DNA of 18,042 nucleotides, from assembly GCA_964597075.1 (NCBI GenBank), contig CAZQXC010000043.1, forward strand, positions 1 through 18,042, given 5' to 3'. The stretch comes from UBA2336 sp964597075 (GTDB lineage: Bacteria > Bacteroidota > Bacteroidia > Cytophagales > Cyclobacteriaceae). Of this stretch, positions 15,996 through 18,042 are shown piece after piece (position 1 is the stretch's first letter; every line of letters begins with the position of its first letter). The notes under the pieces were generated by a model. That model was not told where the DNA came from, made no database searches, and saw only the letters and a program-made list of their open reading frames with translations. A program made the translations under genes and the position numbers.

Positions 15996-16967
15996 ATGAT
16001 CAGGGCATCTATTGTCGTAGTTGGTATATTTTGGCTTTTGAGTAGTTGTACTCAAAAGGTGGTATGCCCTGCCTACCAAAGTGCCTTTATTTACGACAAG
16101 GAAGCACTGCAAAAAAAGTACAGTTATTTCGATGAAGCGGGTGAGCCTAAAGTGCTTGCCAGTGCCAGCAAAAACAAGTACCTGGTTGCTGAACCTACTA
16201 CCTACAAAAAGAAAAACAGAAGTTTACAAACCGTAGTGATGCAGCCCGTGCAGCCGGTTGTTCCTGATTCCCTTTTGACAGATGATCTGGCAATGGCTTC
16301 TGAACTTGACGAGGCTGCGCGTTCAATTATCGACAGTACCTACATTGTAGATATCGAGCCCAGTGATTCGGCCGGAGTTACGGAGACGAAATATGTAATT
16401 AGTGTTGATCGTGAAGTTCGTGTATTAAAATATACGTATCCGGATAGTGTTCAGTATGATTCTGTAACGAAGCGCTATGATCGCATGTATGTACCGGGTG
16501 TTCCGGTGAAGCCTGAATATTATGTAAAGGAAATTGGCTTCAATGTGGAACAGGATAACTACATGTGGTACCTGCGCGATGTGTTGGTGCTTCCGGATGT
16601 TCGGCTGGCACAGGAAATTGGGGAGTCAAAAAAATCAGAGAAGGCAGGTAAAAATCAGAAGAAGGGAATCAAGGGATTCTTCGGAGGATTGTTTAAGAAG
16701 AAAAGTAAGGAGACTGATGAAGCTGCAATGGATCAACAAAAAGTTTCAGCCGATATGGATGAGTATAACTTTGATGAGTTTGATGATGTGCCTCGCGATT
16801 CAGCTTCAGCTGTAACACCCCCTCCTCCAACCAAAAAGAAAAAGGGATTTACGCTTTTTAAAAAGAAGGATAAGCCCGCCAAACAAAAGGCACAGCCTAA
16901 GCCTAAAAAAGCGGATGACCCTCCTGCAATAAAGGAAGAGGACGAAGATGATGGCTTTGGGTTTTGA
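15996..16967 (+). CDS. Lipoprotein with charged, low-complexity C-terminal tail
   Basis: 323-aa predicted lipoprotein. The signal peptide ends in the lipobox L-S-S-C with lipidated Cys18 (IFWLLSSC). The middle (about residues 20-205) begins VVCPAYQSAFIYDKEALQKKYSYFDE and has a Tyr-rich stretch with SVDREVRVLKYTYPDS and YDSVTKRYDRMYVPG. From about residue 207 the protein becomes highly charged. Lys-rich segments containing GIKGFFGGLFKKK and GFTLFKKKDKP alternate with acidic stretches, and it ends EEDEDDGFGF. I recall similar opening sequences in Cytophagales hypothetical proteins but know no function. The tail looks disordered and could bind a polyanion or peptidoglycan. It has its own likely promoter. 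Confidence 0.8.
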   Translation: MIRASIVVVGIFWLLSSCTQKVVCPAYQSAFIYDKEALQKKYSYFDEAGEPKVLASASKNKYLVAEPTTYKKKNRSLQTVVMQPVQPVVPDSLLTDDLAMASELDEAARSIIDSTYIVDIEPSDSAGVTETKYVISVDREVRVLKYTYPDSVQYDSVTKRYDRMYVPGVPVKPEYYVKEIGFNVEQDNYMWYLRDVLVLPDVRLAQEIGESKKSEKAGKNQKKGIKGFFGGLFKKKSKETDEAAMDQQKVSADMDEYNFDEFDDVPRDSASAVTPPPPTKKKKGFTLFKKKDKPAKQKAQPKPKKADDPPAIKEEDEDDGFGF

Positions 16968-17003
16968 TTCTTTTTGACATTTAATCATTTGTATTAGTTA
17001 AAA

Positions 17004-17049
17004 CTTAGCGCCTTTGCGTCTTAGCGGTTTTCACCGCAAAGGCGCCAAG
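17004..17049. repeat. REP-like palindrome between convergent genes
   Basis: GCGCCTTTGCG (17008-17018) pairs perfectly with CGCAAAGGCGC (17035-17045). With flanking CTT/AAG the stem reaches 15 positions with one mismatch. An alternative inner stem, GCGG (17023-17026) with CCGC (17034-17037), also exists. The words CTTTGCGTCTTAGCGG and ACCGCAAAGGCGCCAAG resemble an intergenic repeat family that I recall as scattered in Bacteroidota genomes. It lies between the ends of the lipoprotein and SRAP genes, so it could serve as a bidirectional terminator. Only one copy is visible in this window. Confidence 0.6.
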
Positions 17050-17087
17050 ATGCCAGGATATTTGACTCATTTATGAATCCGGTTGCT

Positions 17088-17783
17088 CTAATCAAATAGC
17101 GTTAGATTTCCATGCTGATCGGCAGGGGGTGTTGGAATGATCAGGGAAGGTACATCCACTTTAATTTCATTAATGCGTGGAGACACCGGGTACAGGCTGA
17201 TTTTATCTGTTGAATAGCTGGTTAGTTGCGCCACCACATCGGCTTCTGAAGCCTGCTGATTGAGCCAAATCGTTTCGCGCTGCTTATCCAGGATTACCGG
17301 CATCCTGTCGGTTATGCGATTAACGGTTTCATTTGCAGCGGTGGTGATGATGGTAAAGGTGTGCACCATGGCACCACCTTCATCTTCAAACTCTTCCCAT
17401 AACCCGGCAAAGGAAAAAATATCATGATCGGTTACAAAGCGGTAGGGTATAGCTGTTTTCTTTCCGAGTTTTTTCCAGGCATAAAATCCATCTGCCGGTA
17501 CAATGCACCTGAACTTCATTAATACCTTTTTCAGTATGGGCCTTTCCAGCAAAGTCTCTAGATGCAAGTTGATAAGTCGTTCGCTTAATGATTTATTGCG
17601 TGCCCACTGTGGTGGTCTGCCCCAATAGAATAGTGAAAGCCCCTGGCTATCGGTGCTGGTAATGACCGGCAGAAGCTGTGTAGGGGCTGCATTATAGCGT
17701 GGTGAATAGAATTCCGGAACATCAACCGAAAATCGCTGAGCTATTTTTTTTGAAGGAACCGTAACACTATAACGTTCAATCAT
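17088..17783 (-). CDS. SRAP-family (YedK/HMCES-like) protein with altered active site
   Basis: 231-aa SOS-response-associated peptidase-fold protein. The family binds single-stranded DNA and forms a covalent crosslink to abasic sites through Cys2. Fold landmarks are RYNAAPTQ (29-36), FYWGRPPQWA (52-61), LINLHLET (70-77), CIVPADGFYAWKK (93-105), FAGLWEEF (125-132), FTIITTAAN (143-151), DRMPVIL (159-165) and YPVSPRIN. The N-terminus reads MIERYS instead of MCGRYS, so Cys2 is Ile. The usual Glu of DGFYEW is Ala102, and the His of HDRMP is Thr158. Arg4, Asn72 and Arg160 remain. It is predicted to bind DNA without crosslinking or autoprocessing. A possible promoter lies at 17802-17834. Confidence 0.9.
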   Translation of the reverse strand: MIERYSVTVPSKKIAQRFSVDVPEFYSPRYNAAPTQLLPVITSTDSQGLSLFYWGRPPQWARNKSLSERLINLHLETLLERPILKKVLMKFRCIVPADGFYAWKKLGKKTAIPYRFVTDHDIFSFAGLWEEFEDEGGAMVHTFTIITTAANETVNRITDRMPVILDKQRETIWLNQQASEADVVAQLTSYSTDKISLYPVSPRINEIKVDVPSLIIPTPPADQHGNLTLFD

Positions 17784-17801
17784 GCAGGTTGATTTGTTGA
17801 T

Positions 17802-17834
17802 CCAAGATAAGGATTTACAAACGGATCATTTCAA
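17802..17834 (-). promoter_or_regulatory. Possible promoter for the SRAP gene
   Basis: On the minus strand TTG (17832-17834), a 22-base spacer and TATCTTGG (17802-17809) resemble the Bacteroidota -33 and -7 elements, with one mismatch in the latter. It would leave a leader of only about 10-15 bases. No LexA-like palindrome was recognised. Confidence 0.3.
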
Positions 17835-17847
17835 CTTTTTTATGAAG

Positions 17848-18042
17848 TCAATGGTTGTGTTGTAAAAAGTGTATGGCCCGTTCTTCCGACCAGTATGTGC
17901 CCTCTCGGTTGAATTTCACAAAGCCTACATGCCCACCATTCGCTGGACTTTCCATGTGAACAAATCCGTGATCTTTAAGCTCAAGTGTTGGAAAACACTC
18001 CGGGCTGAGAAAGGGATCATTTTGGGCATTGACCAGCAGGGT
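17848..18042 (-). CDS. YheT-like alpha/beta hydrolase, C-terminal fragment
   Basis: The last 64 residues of a protein whose start lies beyond the right edge of the window. It reads in frame from base 18042 to the TGA at 17848-17850. It begins TLLVNAQNDPFLSPECFP, holding the catalytic-acid Asp of the alpha/beta-hydrolase fold in NDPF. It continues with ESPANGGHVGF, where the His is the expected triad residue, and ends YWSEERAIHFLQHNH. This arrangement of NDPF, GGHVGF and YWSE matches the YheT/ABHD1-3 esterase family. The nucleophile Ser lies outside the window. Substrate unknown. Confidence 0.82.
   Translation of the reverse strand, partial: TLLVNAQNDPFLSPECFPTLELKDHGFVHMESPANGGHVGFVKFNREGTYWSEERAIHFLQHNH

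Noticed and set aside
1..18042. tRNA, rRNA, CRISPR array, insertion sequence, prophage or toxin-antitoxin genes
   Set aside because: No tRNA-like cloverleaf, regularly spaced repeats, transposase or integrase motifs, or small paired antitoxin-like ORFs were seen on either strand.

Overview
The window looks like a chromosomal segment of a Bacteroidota bacterium, most likely of the Cytophagales or a related order. The reasons are the long, insert-bearing form of IspG (about 660 aa), an A1-type cytochrome c oxidase operon with two tandem subunit III genes followed by small Bacteroidota-type membrane proteins, near-absence of Shine-Dalgarno sequences, and several upstream sites resembling the Bacteroidota -7 element TAnnTTTG. 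The assignment rests on protein families recognised by eye; no search was run.

Region 1 (1-7092, plus strand) is an aerobic respiration cluster. It begins inside cytochrome c oxidase subunit I and continues with heme A synthase (ctaA), heme O synthase (ctaB), two subunit III genes and a small subunit IV. A strong intrinsic terminator follows. After it come probable assembly or accessory genes: a SCO-like membrane protein without the copper-binding CxxxC, a DUF420 (CtaM-like) membrane protein, a small exported CAMC protein, and a decayed DUF983 gene with frameshifts and two internal stops. Subunit II and the start of subunit I lie upstream of the window.

Region 2 (7115-11334, plus strand) holds a very large multi-pass sensor histidine kinase (1218 aa) with no response regulator beside it, and a small exported DsrE-like protein.

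Region 3 (11338-12827, minus strand) is an MlaF/MlaE-type ABC transporter pair with a 4-bp ATGA overlap, predicted to move lipids between the membranes. No MCE-domain (MlaD) gene is beside it.

Region 4 (12898-16967, plus strand) contains a short-chain dehydrogenase, ispG of the MEP isoprenoid pathway, a small membrane protein tightly coupled to ispG, and a lipoprotein with a highly charged tail.

Region 5 (17088-18042, minus strand) contains an SRAP (YedK/HMCES-like) protein and the C-terminal end of a YheT-like alpha/beta hydrolase. A repeat-like hairpin separates regions 4 and 5. The SRAP protein lacks the catalytic Cys2 and appears also to have lost the active-site Glu and His, while keeping residues linked to DNA binding.

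The observations most worth a second look are the catalytically stripped SRAP protein, the DUF983 pseudogene inside an otherwise intact cox cluster, the SCO-like protein without CxxxC, and two strong hairpins that divide the cox operon. No tRNA, rRNA, CRISPR array, insertion sequence or phage gene was seen.
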